Shown: one piece after another, positions 11,211-22,142 of the stretch
How the letters are laid out: each line of letters starts with the position of its first letter
How positions within the stretch are numbered: position 1 is the stretch's first letter
Source: Scleroderma bovista
Lineage: Eukaryota > Basidiomycota > Agaricomycetes > Boletales > Sclerodermataceae
Assembly: GCA_037178675.1 (NCBI GenBank)
Contig: JAYMGJ010000490.1
Location: forward strand, 1 to 50,695
Reading direction: 5' to 3'
Length of the DNA: 50,695 nucleotides
Made by a program: the position numbers and the translations under genes
Notes under the pieces: model-generated
What the model was told of the DNA's origin: nothing
Seen by the model: the letters and a program-made list of their open reading frames with translations, nothing else
The model's database searches: none

Positions 11211-12084
11211 CATCCTCTGCATGCACGTGTTCCCGGAATCGTGCATGCGATCCAGATACAGCCTCAGGAGATGATTCTGCCTCCATTGGGGAGGTGGGAA
11301 TCCGCTGGCTTGATGCCGGGCTAGATAGCGATGCCGGGCTCGATGGCGATGCTGGGAGTGATGGCGATGCCGGGAGCGATGGCGATGCCGGGAGCGATGG
11401 CGATGCCAGGCTGGATGGTGATGCCGGGCTGGACGGTGATGCCGGGACTGAGGATGCCGGCATTGATGGGGATGACGTCCCAATACGTGGCACGTGCACT
11501 GGAGAGGGCGGGATCCATGCGGCCATCGTGGGGGATGGCGACGGTGGCATCCATGCTTGCGGTTGGGTGCCTTGGGATGATGGCCGAACCGATGGGGTAG
11601 CTGGCATTGCTGCCGGGGGTGGCATTGATGCCTGCGACCGAATGGTGAGGGTAGACGGCACATTGGATGAACTGGCAGCGATTGAAGGCGACGGTGGCAT
11701 CCAAGCCTGGGATCTAGTCGTGGGGGTTGCTGCACGCATCTCGTGTGCTGAAGGGCCAGGGAGGTTGATCGGAGCTGATTGCGAGGGGGCCGGCAACTGA
11801 TTGTTTGCCGCTGTTGCTTGTCTGTTGCTGTCCCCAGACATTGCATCGTTGTTCCTCACAGACACATTTGTTTCACCTGTGCGCATCCCGTGGCGTGGGG
11901 GAGAGGGTGGCATCCAGTCCATGCTTGATGGCAGGCGTTCATCGACAATGGATGGAGGCGGGTACCACACTGGCAGTGCAGGAATGGCTGATAACGATGT
12001 CATGCAGATCAGCTCAGAGGAGAGAAATTACTCACTCAATTTCCGCGGACTTGCGCTATCAAATCTGACAGACTTAGGTGGCAT
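11211..12084 (-). CDS. Ser/Pro-rich protein with internal repeats, 3' end uncertain
   Basis: Proposed exons on the minus strand are 12084-12036 (start MPPKSVRFDSASPRKL) and 11987-11211, joined by an intron with GTGAGT and TATCAG ends. The protein is almost all low-complexity. It has repeated QAWMPPSPS-type peptides and then a PASPSLPASPSS array encoded by an 18-bp minisatellite (about 11310-11460). A donor-like GTAAGT follows 11211 after the codons for HAEDG. The next possible exon is short and meets a stop near 11130, next to the palindromic minisatellite, so the gene may be truncated. No known domain. It resembles generic disordered agaricomycete proteins. It lies head-to-tail downstream of the 599-aa gene on the same strand, but no shared function can be claimed. 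Confidence 0.5.
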
Positions 12085-13111
12085 AGCGGTAGCAAAGATG
12101 CAAGTTGACAAGATGGAATTGACGTGGAATGGAAATCACAATTGAATGATTATATAATAATGGTTTCCATATATAGTTCATTTATCTCACCACTGGAAAG
12201 ATTTGCTGATAGTGTGTTGTGCCAAAGGTATCGGCAAGTGCCGATGTTATACAAGTGCTGATGGTATTACAAATGTATGTCCTGCTGCTGGGGTGTGTGC
12301 CGATTGTCTACCGTATGCATGTTCCAATGGAATGCTGTGCTGATTACAGTATGTTACCTCAATCAACACCTAATGCCGCCATCCACGGCAATTATAGATA
12401 CTCTTGCTATTTATGTATATCGGTAACATCGAAGAATTACTGCAAAGGTAAATCTTGCATTTGCCGGCGAAAGATTGGGATAGTATCATGTACATAGTGC
12501 CAATAGTGTGCTGTGTCACAAGTGTGATGTGCCGATAGTATGTAGTGCCGATGGTATGTTGTGCCGATGGTATGTTGTGCCGATGTTGCTGTGCCGATAG
12601 TGTCTTGTGCGAATGGTTTGCAAGTGCCAATGTTATGCAAGTGCTGATCACTGTTGCAGCGGCATGGATGTAATGCCGCCGGTGGTTGTATGCCGATTGT
12701 ATGTGCCGATGCAGTGCCGAGTGTATGTTCTCCCTTGTATGTTCTGCTGATTGTGTTGTGCCAGTGGATTAAAAGTATGTTGCTCCTTCCAATACTTGAT
12801 GCCACCATACATGGCAATTATAGTTACATCTGTAGGACATATCTAGCCTGCTCTTGGTATTCATGTATATCAGTAACGTTGAAAAGTTACTCCACAGGTA
12901 AATTTGGGATGTGCCGGCGACATATTGGCAATGCATTCATGGCTGTGGTTGAGACCATTACTGGCATGTCTCTGACAGAGTTCTCAGGCTGTGTCAATGA
13001 TTCACAAGGACAACTCTACATGCATAAATATACTTTACAATGTGATGTATATGGTATACATGGAATAGGAAGCGGAAATTGTACAAAAGACGTAGGTATG
13101 ATAAAAGAAAA
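12085..13111. other. Intergenic, internally duplicated, TGCCGAT-rich
   Basis: No gene supported. Two segments about 430 bp apart are related: both contain a GGCAATTATAG block (near 12390 and 12815), then a block ending AGGTAAAT and TGCCGGCGA (12419-12485 and 12868-12932). The motif GTGCCGAT recurs many times between 12500 and 12720. The CGGCA-rich character continues into 15.3-17.0 kb. Confidence 0.6.
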
Positions 13112-15078
13112 TTAGTCCATTTCCATTTGCACACCGGCATCATGCCCGGCATCAGCATCGGAACTCCCAATCTCCATATCGGATGCCGGCCCAACATCTC
13201 CATCTTCCGGCGGGCTGACCTCGATTGCCGGAATATTGCCGGTCTCTATGGTTGCGGCCACTTCATCACAAATTGCTGTCAACAACACAATCTTGTGATC
13301 AGTAGCACATGGCTTGGTAATTGACAGACTTACCTTTTGGTGGGGCCCAGTCGTAGCTATCACCAGTTGGCTTGCTGGCACCCCTTTCATCGACCAAGCC
13401 TGGAGTTGCCACCTCCAGACTTGAGGCATTGTTGCGCAGCGCAACCTGCATACCATGGGTGCCGGTCGGCTCGCTCGAGCCATGTCGGGACGGATTGTTG
13501 GACGATGCCATTTCTTCCAGCATTGTGGTAGGCGCTAGTGCCAACGGGCTTGGCGGACTGGGGTGAGCGCACTGCGAGACCTCGGGACATGTTGAGTCAG
13601 ATGCCGGCTGTGTCGGTGCGAATGCCTGCCGCGATGCCGGACGTTGAAGGTGGGATGGTGTTGGGAACAGCTGTTCCTGCATCGCTTCAACCACCTGCCG
13701 TAAGCTGGCGACTTCTCCGAGCGCGACGGCCAATCTTGCATTCGCTTCGTCCACCTTTTGTTCCGTTTTGGCCTGCTTTTCCCTCAAACGGACAACCTCC
13801 TCCTCGAGATCTTGTACATTCGACGTATTTGTACTGTCTCCCGGTGTTGTGGGAGGGTTCGTGCCACTGCCGGCGGCCGTTGACGATGGACTTGCCGTCC
13901 TCGATGTCTTCCCTAGCCATGCTGGAGTATTGATCAGTACCCCATCAAAAACTGGATGGAATATCGATAGAAATAATATTAAATTGTTCGAATAATGAAC
14001 GACTTACTTGGTTTCCTGGGCGGATTGGCCGCTGCTGGTGCCGGGGTCTGACGTTGGCTTTTTGCACGCTGTGACCTTCCTCGGTTGAGCGTTGAGGGCG
14101 CAGATGGTGAACGCCGACGCGGTGCAGGTTTCCTCGGTGCTTGTGAACGCGACCTTGACCTCGCTCTGACTGCCGTCATCATACTGCATGCAATCTTGCT
14201 GCAGCAACATTGCCAGCAAGCACGGCCTGGGTTCGCTGCACACCGTCGATCTCGCTGTACGCACTTGATGCAGCGATCCTTGTCATCCACCCACTCATAG
14301 CCTGCGTCTGGTGTCTGCATGTCGCGAACGTTTGGCCTTGGTCGCTTTGGCCGTGGTTGCGATGAGGCTTCTTCATCATCACCGTCGCTGTTGATCGTTG
14401 CGACGGATTGGGCACGCTTCCTCGGCTTGCGACTGCGACTGCGGCCCCTAGGCACCTCATCATCCTCGATGGCACGGCTTCCTTCTGGCACTGCTTGTGA
14501 GTCCTCAGTTTCACTGGGCTCACCTACTTGGCCACGACTGCCGTGCACCTCTGTCTCCTTTACCCCCGATGGTCCTGCCACTGCATTGTTCCCCGACGGC
14601 TCTATGGCTCTCCTCTTTCCCTTGTCCACCTTCTTCTGCGGCTTGCCTAGTTGGAACCAGGGATGGTCCCGGATATCATGGTCCGTGGCGTTAACGATGT
14701 CCGGGAAGTGAGGCCACTTCCCTGTCGACAGGATCACCTCTGGCGCCTCCATAAACTGGTCGGCAGCAACGATGATAGTCGGTATAATGAATCCTGCAGG
14801 TAACTCCTGCAGGACATTCTCGACCCAGCGCTATCATATCCTAATCAGTGAGTTGATTGATTGGAGATAAATTTGCCACGCACCACCTGGGCCCAGATAG
14901 TTGACACTGCTTCCGACCATACACCCTTCTCCCGTGTGCTTCTCAAGCCATCAATCCGGCCTTGAATTATTTCAGCGGCCTGGGCGACGACTTCTTCTGC
15001 AGTGAGGGACGTAGCCGTTGACACGTCCTCTTGAACGGATGAGGCGGAGACGAACTGAGAACCTTCTGAAGTTTCCAT
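13112..15078 (-). CDS. 599-aa protein with Zn2Cys6-spaced cysteine cluster and coiled coil
   Basis: Four exons on the minus strand keep one frame: 15078-14884, 14830-14008, 13951-13334 and 13275-13112, with introns of 53-58 nt (donors GTGCGT, GTAAGT, GTAAGT). The start is METSEGSQF and the stop is TAA at 13114-13112. Residues about 66-130 form a structured-looking segment (RWVENVLQEL...LPAGFIIPTIIVAAD). A charged, Arg/Ser-rich linker follows. Residues 252-280 give C-x2-C-x6-C-x7-C-x2-C-x6-C, which is exactly the GAL4-type Zn2Cys6 spacing, although the usual basic residues between cysteines 2 and 3 are only partly present. Exon 3 encodes a coiled coil (about 380-430, DLEEEVVRLREKQ...). The tail is acidic. 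The layout suggests a DNA-binding or dimerising nuclear protein. The family is not known to me; it could also be a gag-like or captured gene of a repeat element. Confidence 0.7.
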
Positions 15079-15880
15079 ATAGACTGTAAGGATGTGGAAA
15101 TGGTAAAGCAGTGGTTGAGAGGAAGAACTGGGTCCGATTGCCGTGCGGCCTGAAGGATGTTCAACGTATTATATAAGCATTTCACACCACAACATGTTTG
15201 CATTGTGGTCGCACACCAAAGTGGACTAAATCAAATATAGGTTAATAATTCAGCCACAAGTCCGACCAATCATTGTCCTGACAATTCGGCTAATGAACCA
15301 CACTGCCGCATTTCATATTGCATGATGGCCGCGTTTCTATTGCTTGTGATTGGCTGTCACAGTGCATTGTCCCATCACAATAATAAGGGATCTCGGATCG
15401 GCATTATGATTTGCCTTATTTTGGAGTGTGTCTCTCGGGGAACAATCGATGCGGCATGTATTAACACAGCCGCAGCTTGAGAAAGGGATCAATGCCGCAT
15501 GTCAGTCATTGTGGTATGGCCATCATTAATTTAATGTTATCATTGCGGTACTTATTCGCACAGCCACCAGCCTGGCTGCCACCGGCCAGTATGTCAGTGG
15601 CAAATGCCGGTGTCCACAACCGTGCCGACACTGCCACACGGCACGGTCATTCCCATATTGCCGCACATGCAAGCATGATGGCCGCACGGCTATTACTGCA
15701 GCACGTTTGTCATTCTCGGCAAGGTATTGCGGCACCTGCGCGATAGCTGCACAGCCATTACCAGTATTTATGTTGTGCCGTTCTTGTAATGCCGCAATTC
15801 TATTATGCCGATGGTAGATTGCTGATGACATGTTGTGCCGCTGCTGTCGTCGGTTCAAATCCGACATTGCCCGAAAAACA
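15079..15880. other. Upstream region of the 599-aa gene, CGGCA-rich
   Basis: No gene supported. Scattered TGCCGCAT/TGCCGATG motifs continue the theme of 12.2-13.1 kb. A tRNA-like T-arm lies at 15849-15865 and is listed separately. Confidence 0.5.
15849..15865 (+). other. tRNA T-arm / pol III B-box-like hairpin
   Basis: GTCGG-TTCAAAT-CCGAC is a perfect 5-bp stem with the canonical 7-nt T-loop, matching the pol III B-box pattern GGTTCRANTCC. No complementary acceptor stem, D-arm or anticodon arm was found within 80 nt upstream, so this is not a tRNA gene. It could be a SINE or tRNA fragment, or chance. Confidence 0.4.
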
Positions 15881-15881
15881 A

Positions 15882-16310
15882 TTCTGCCGACAGTCGTGTT
15901 CTGCCGACAGCCTTGTTCTGCCGACAACCTTGTTCTGCCGACAGTGTGTTCTGCCGACAGCCTTGTTCTGCCGCCAGCCTTGTTCTGCCGACAGCCTTGT
16001 TCTGCCGACAGTGTGTTCTGCCGACAGCCTTGTTCTGCCGACAGCCTTGTTCTGCTGACAGTGTGTTCTGCCGACAGTGTGTTCTGCCGACAGCCTTGTT
16101 CTGCCGCCAGTGTTGTTCTGCTGACAACGTGTTCTGCTCACAGCCTTGTTCTGCCGACAGTGTGTTCTGCCGACAGCCTTGTTCTGCCGACAGTGTGTTC
16201 TGCCGACAGTGTGTTCTGCCGACAGCCTTGTTCTGCCGACAGCATTGTTCTGCTGACAACATGTTCTGCTGACAGCCTTGTTCTGCCGACAGTGTGTTCT
16301 GCCAATGCCA
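15882..16310. repeat. 16/17-bp minisatellite, TTCTGCCGACAGCCTTG units
   Basis: About 25 tandem units alternate between a 17-bp form ending CCTTG and a 16-bp form ending TGTG, with scattered substitutions (GCCGCCAG, CTGACAAC). The alternation shows higher-order duplication. Long repetitive frames on both strands are by-products. Confidence 0.95.
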
Positions 16311-17282
16311 TGTAGTGCCGATTGTGTCGTGCCACACCTGGCTTACCGCTACTTTAGAGAAGACCAGATGCCCGGCCCTACATTTATACAAGGGATATAG
16401 TTCTAAGGGCCTGCTGTGTATATTGGGAGGCCAAACATTATGGCCGATCATACTGAAGGGGAAGCATATCAGCTGGCCTTCCCATCTAGCTAGGTGTCCC
16501 CAGAAGGAGGGCTTGCTTAATGCTCTGGGACACCGCATTCATAGCCTGTCACTTTGAAGTGTACTGCAAGGCCCTCCCATATAGGTAGATAACACCTTTC
16601 TGAGGGCCCACCTAATGCTATGGGACATTGTACCTATTGTTGCCATGTGCCCTGCACATAATAGATGAAACTGGCTCCAGGGCCTACTCATAGTCATGGG
16701 ACACCAATCCCATGGCTGGGTATTCTTAAAGGTACACCATGCATGCAGCCCATTGGAAAGCACGGGATGCTGTTTCTTTGGCTGGCCCTGCAACAAGAAA
16801 GGGACACCAAAGGTACAGCCCAATGCAAAGCACAGGACACCAATACCACAGCCAAATGCAAAGCATGGGACACTGGTACAGAGGCCCTTCTATTGACTCC
16901 CGTCCACAGGCTAGCCGCATTGCAGCACTTACTACCGTCCTTTTGCCGAAATGCTGCGGCAAGCCCCCTGCAATCCTCGGCCTGAATCTGCGGCATATAG
17001 TCCTCTGGCCGCATGCCGCAGCTCCCTTGCCGCATTAGGTCCTATTGCCACAGGCCATATCCTGATCTAGTGTACTAGTGTGTCAGCCCACCAATATTAC
17101 TTGGTGACAACCTTTCCATGAGCCACCAATATGGCATGGTGAAACACCTTACCATTAGCCCACTCGTATGACATGGGGATGCACCATGGCTGGGCCCTAT
17201 CTCAGCTGGTCATGTAGCACGGCCGATTGTCAGCTTCGTCTGTCCGTGTTGTATGGGACAATGCAGGTGCATTATGTGAACG
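16311..17282. other. No gene recognised
   Basis: Unique-looking sequence with many CATGGGACAC and GCAAAGCA words between 16680 and 16880, and TGCCGCA words near 16940-17035. No domain, splice pattern or structured repeat explains it. Confidence 0.5.
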
Positions 17283-19475
17283 CACCTTAACAAACTGATT
17301 GGAGTCCGTCAAAAAATGTCCAGTGCCTATCATCCTGAGACGGACGGGTCGACCGAAAGGGCCAATCGAACGGTCGGACAGATGCTCCGGGCATGTATAG
17401 GGCCCACCCAAAGGGATTGGGTGACCAGACTACCTGCAATCGAGTTCGCGATCAATATAGCACGATCAGAATCTACTGGATATGCACCTTTCTTCCTGAA
17501 CACCGGCAGGATGCCTAGAGCCATGATTTGGGATAGCCCCGGAAGGAATGAATACCCGAACGTCCGAACCTACGCGTGGAAGATGAAATTAGCGCTGATG
17601 ACGGCTCATGATGCGCTGCTAGCGACACGGGTCAAACAAACAGTTCAAGCAAATAAAAAGCGACGGATGTGCCCGCTTGAAAAGGGCGACCTGGTGTATA
17701 TATCGACCAGGAACATCGGTTACCCGAAAGGAACGTCGCGGAAGCTCGTACCGAAGTTTATAGGACCCTACCACATTACCGAGGATTTCGGAAATAATTC
17801 ATATCGCATTGACTTGCCGGACAACCTGAAGCAGCGAGGTATACATAACGTTTTCCACTCGTCATTATTAAGGATACACATACCGAGTGATGATAGACTA
17901 TTCCCCGGAAGGAGGGACGATCAGCTGGAAGACCTTGGAGGAACAAACCGTGAATGGGCCGTGGATAAAATACTGCGGCATCGGGGAAGTCATTCGGACG
18001 CTGACTTCGAGATTCTATGGACAGCCGGCGATAGGTCTTGGCTGCCATACCATGAAGTGTCACACTTGAGGGCACTGGCTGATTACTTTGAAGCGATTGG
18101 GGTGACAGGGATAGAAAATTTAGGACGGACGGGCGACGAAGATCCATCGGATGATGATCTTCAGGTGTCATTCGGACACTCAGCACCTCATGCATTTGGA
18201 GCCTATTTAAGCTGCCCGCCTCGTCAACGGAACCCAACTGCTCCTCGCCAACCTCAAACTTACCGGGCAGCCAACTCCCATTCAGCCCCTCATCATCGAT
18301 CCCAGCGCCCCCATCCTCGCCACCGACAACCTATTCCCCACGAACCACCACAGCAGCACTATAAAAACAAGCGGCACCATCAGCACGACCCAGTGGAACG
18401 GTACATCGACTGTATCAATTGCGGGCGGATCTACTTCGATCTGCGCTCCTTCGTCAATCGACAGCCATCTCGGCAGCCTCGTCGACGTACCATTATAGAT
18501 CCTCCTCACTCCTGCTGGAACGTGAAGCAAACCGCCCCTCCGCGCGCTCACCAACGTTATCGTTCAAGTCGTCGCACTTACCCTCGCCAAACCCGCCCTA
18601 TGGCCTACCAGCGCCGCCGGAACATTGAAAAATCCGGACCGGAGTTTTACTCTGTCCGTTGGAGCCTAGAAGAGGGCGATGAAAATCGCCGAATGTTGGT
18701 GCACCGCGAGCAGGTGCGGGCGTACTTTCGCTTCGACGCGGCGCTCCGTCGAGGGAAGGATTGTCCTCCTTATCTCCCTTGCAGGTACACCCAATTCAGT
18801 GCCGCCTACGCCCATGAAGCCACTGCCATATCTCGGTTCACTACCTTTGAACAGGATGAGGACGGAAACAGTCGGATCGTTATCAATGGGCGTGTACCTA
18901 CTCCTGCTGAGGTGCTTGGACCCAACGCAGACCTCCGAAGCCCAGAAGAGAGGGAGGGAGGTCGGGTTTTGAATGGTGCTGAGAACGAGACGTTAGAAAG
19001 TATGCTGTGGGACGCCGCAGACAAGGTCAGGCGTCAGCGCCAGAACTCGCAACGGGGATACTCCACTCGCAGGGACAAGCGAGGCGATTACCGTACCGAT
19101 CGGGGATCGCTCACTGAGCAGATCGTCGACTCGCCGTACAGCCGCCCCAACCAAAAGCACCGCGGGAAGAAAAGAGCACGCACCTTCGATGACGAGACTC
19201 GTTTCTCGCCGTCCATTGCCCCTTCCGTAGAATTCGTGTCGGTGATGACTGCCGGGCCCAGTCACCCTTTTGTGGAGGCAGAGGACGCTGGCATGTATGG
19301 AGACGAGGACGGTACTTACGAAGAAGAAGAAGAGGAAGTTCCCGTCGACCAGGAGATGGACGGGGAAAGAGAAGTAGAGGAAGCACCAGTCGAAGGCAAG
19401 GGAAAGGCTGTCGACCGTGCGCAAACCTCGTTGCCCGCCACGCAGTAAAGGCAGTGCCTGCCTTGAAGGGGGGAG
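17283..19475 (+). pseudogene. Ty3/gypsy integrase C-terminal fragment with chromo-like domain and long extension
   Basis: The open frame runs to a stop at 19446-19448. It opens inside an integrase core: KMSSAYHPETDGSTERANRT carries the catalytic Glu. A GPY/F-type module (KFIGPYHI, about residue 150) and a chromodomain-like segment (FEILWTAGDRSWLPYHEV) follow. Everything upstream (gag, protease, RT, RNase H, first integrase half) is missing, so the ATG at 17316 is not a real start. After the chromo-like part come about 450 further residues: an Arg/His/Pro-rich stretch, a folded-looking block (FYSVRWSLEEGDENRRMLV) and an acidic tail, all open. This extension is far longer than a usual gypsy integrase tail. 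A polypurine tract (GAAGGGGGGAG, 19465-19475) precedes the LTR. Confidence 0.85.
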
Positions 19476-19737
19476 TGTAAGGATCTCATGCTTATTCAGC
19501 GGATACCCAGTTCCGATTACCCAATTCATATTACTACTCTCTGACATCGATTGACAAGCTCTTGTCGCTCTCTTATTACTTTTAGTTTCCCTTCCCACAC
19601 CACTCTCTTTGCTTGCCCCTGGGCTGTAGGGTATAAAGTCGATACCGTTCGTTTGTCGTAGTTTCAGTCTTTTCCTGAATACCAGTTACCATTGCTAGGT
19701 GATTGTTTCAGCTTGAGAAGATTCTGTTGTGACCACA
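19476..19737 (+). mobile_element. 3' LTR of the gypsy fragment
   Basis: Begins TGTAAGG directly after a polypurine tract and ends CA at 19735 or 19737. It contains a TATAAAG box at 19632-19638. It abuts copia coding sequence, so the gypsy element probably inserted into or next to a copia element. The 5' partner LTR is not in the window, so no target duplication can be checked. Confidence 0.75.
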
Positions 19738-20500
19738 TTAGAGATTAGCTACCTCTATCGTCGTTACATCTACCCTGTTCTCAAAGGGAAACAGTCATTC
19801 ACCTACCCAATAAGTGAATTCTTCCGAAACGCGCTTGTGGACGACGAGTCTATGGAAACTAGTCTAAACTCCATGTGGCAAAAGGCCAACATGCCGAAAA
19901 CGCTCCGCCAGCCACTCAAAGACCCACTCGCCACGATCGCCATGGAAATCTTGCGCCCGCCAACCTATTCAACCCTTCGGACCATTTTGATGGCCGCCGA
20001 TGACAAACTCGCAACGGATGCTGTCAACAGCAAAATTCCGATTGAGGAAAGGTCGAGGAAGATAATCTTGACCCATTTGGCTCTCGACGCGAAGACGACA
20101 GGACGATCTAGAGGGAAAAGGAAGGGAAAAGGTAGTAAAGAGGACAAAGGACAAAAGTCAAGCACTTACCGCTCGAAGAGCGACCAAACCGAAGATGAAC
20201 AGTGGGCGAAGAACGCCACTACCCACTCCAAGGAGAAAGACGATGCGTCGAAAGAGGAAACGGAAGAGAGGGGATTAGCGGCTCATGTCGCGAATATGGG
20301 ATCAACCCACTTACCTCTGCTCTGTCCGTTTGTGGCCCGACAGACCATCCCTACTCAAAGGGAATGGATCGTCGACTCCGGCGCATCCGCACACACGCAC
20401 CGCAAACGAAATCAATTCGGTAAATATCGCGCGCTGTGGCCTCCACACCTACTCAGTCTTCGTAACGGCAAAACCGTCTCCGCGCTAGATGCGGGAGACA
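19738..20500 (+). pseudogene. Ty1/copia gag-protease fragment
   Basis: One open frame gives a gag-like region (STLRTILMAADDKL...IPIEERSR), a Lys/Arg-rich basic stretch, and the retropepsin active-site context EWIVDSGASAHTH, which is characteristic of copia proteases. The N-terminus is cut by the gypsy LTR. After the word ALDAGD the protein departs from any copia pattern and runs into tandem repeats, so integrase, RT and RNase H are absent. The frame continues open to 21000, but I regard the part after about 20500 as a different sequence joined in frame. Confidence 0.75.
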
Positions 20501-20879
20501 CTCCAAACCGGGCATCCAAGCCCACAATCGCCGGTGACAGGACGCCGCGCAAAATGTTCGCTAAAAACGGACCACCAGTCAGAAAGCTCGAATCTAGGGC
20601 ACAAACAGATGTACCTACTGTCAACCGCCCTGGAGATGACTCCAGAACGCCCAGCCGAAGGCCTGCAACTGCAAGCACAAACGGCCCCAGCCAAACGGTC
20701 CAACCACAATTAAGCAAGCTAAAATCAAACTTTTTCAATGGCGAGAGCCAAAGGCTCGCAATAGCAAGCACAAATGGCCTCAGCCACGTCACCGTCGATG
20801 AAATAAACCCAAACGCTGAAGAAACGGAAGGGTTAGCATGCGGGATAGGCCCGCAACCGATACAAAGCCTGTCAAACCT

Positions 20880-21890
20880 ACCTGGAGGGCTGAGGACGCC
20901 AACGAGCGTCATGGCGGACTCAGATTGGTCCACCACTCGAGCACCTGCATGGAGACAGCAAGGAGAAGCTGTAAATGGGTTAGTCAATGCATCCGTTTGA
21001 TCGGATCGAGGGAGATCGTGCCATCAAGGCGACTTGACCGCCAAAATCGAGTTTGGAGGTGAGGGAATCAAAACGGACGTCAGAAGCGACGAAAAGCGGA
21101 CGAACAGCGACGGACTTGCCTGTCAAAGGGTCCTGAGCCAACCGCTCAACGTGCTGACTCGAAACGCGCCTCCTACAGGCGAAATGGACGGCTGGACGGC
21201 GCCAAAGAGCGCTGAGAGCTCTGAGGGCTCTGATGGGGTCACCACCCAAGCTCCTGGGCTGAAACGGCTAGAAGACGCTGTAAACGAGTTATTAAAACCA
21301 TCCGTCGCATCCGATCAAGACAGATCGCGCCAGCAAGGCAACTCAACCCCCAAATTCAAATCTGGAGGCGAGACGATTGAAACGGAGGTTAGAAAGGATG
21401 AAAAGTGGATAGATGGAGAGGGAATCACCTATCAAAGGGTCCAGAGTCGACCGCTCGACCTGCTGGCTCCAAATGCACCTGCTACAGGCAAAAAGGCCAA
21501 CCTGAGGGTGCCAATGAGCGCCGAGAGCTCTGATGGGCCCACCACCCAAGCTGCTGCACAGAGACAACAAGGAAAACCTGTAAACGGGTCAGTGAAGCCA
21601 TCCGTTCCATCCGATTGAGTGGGATCGTGCCAGCAAGGTGACTTGACCCCCAAACTCGAGTTTGGAGGCGAGCGAGTGGAAACGGAGATTAGAGGCGATG
21701 AAAACCGGACGAATGGAGATGGACTTACCTCCCAAAGGGTCCAGAACTGACCGCTCGATCCGCCAACTCGAATCGCGCCTCCTACAGGCCAAACAGACGA
21801 CTTGGAGGGGCCAACTTGCACCCAAGGCGGGGATCCACGCTGCAACGAGCTGGAGACCTGTAAAGACAGCTGTAAAAGAACTATAAAAGG
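20880..21890. repeat. ~305-bp tandem repeats with splice-like motifs
   Basis: About 3.5 diverged units, registered by TTTGGAGGYGAG at about 21051, 21361 and 21660 (periods 310 and 300). They are nearly stop-free on the plus strand. Read on the minus strand, each unit has a TTTRCAG acceptor-like end, a second one (TGCCTGTAG, or GGCCTGTAG in one unit), about 53 bp ending CCCTTTGRNAG, and then a donor-like GTAAGT, GTGATT or GCAAGT. This suggests amplified exon-intron modules of a minus-strand gene. Which strand, if any, is coding cannot be settled by eye. Confidence 0.7.
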
Positions 21891-21982
21891 AGGAAAAGGT
21901 CAGCTAAAGCAAACGGAATTGAGGACTTACCTTGCCCAGTCGAAACGGACCGCAACAAGAGCTGTAGCGTTGACCGCAGCAA

Positions 21983-22011
21983 CGGCAATCCGACCAAACC
22001 TGTACGGGTCC
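21983..22011 (+). repeat. Left terminal inverted repeat of the 5080-bp transposon
   Basis: Pairs with 27034-27062 with two mismatches (A/G at position 6 and A/T at position 11 of the repeat). Confidence 0.87.
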
Positions 22012-22142
22012 CCGCGAAATTTAATTAATTAATTCGCGCGCAGCGCGAGCAGAAAATATGAGCACTGAGCCATAGTATTCGCAATGACGTAGTACACTAG
22101 CTATGTTAACGAGCGAATGGAACAATTCGAGAGTACAGTAAA

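Noticed and set aside
11331..11800. Plus-strand Asp/Gly-rich frames opposite the Ser/Pro-rich gene
   Set aside because: Produced by the 18-bp repeat in the other strand; the minus-strand frame has a start, splice sites and varied non-repeat flanks.
15780..15875. tRNA gene
   Set aside because: Only the T-arm is present; no acceptor pairing, D-arm or anticodon arm found.
15803..16538. Repetitive 110-230 residue frames over the 15.9-16.3 kb array
   Set aside because: All are readings of the 16/17-bp minisatellite on both strands.
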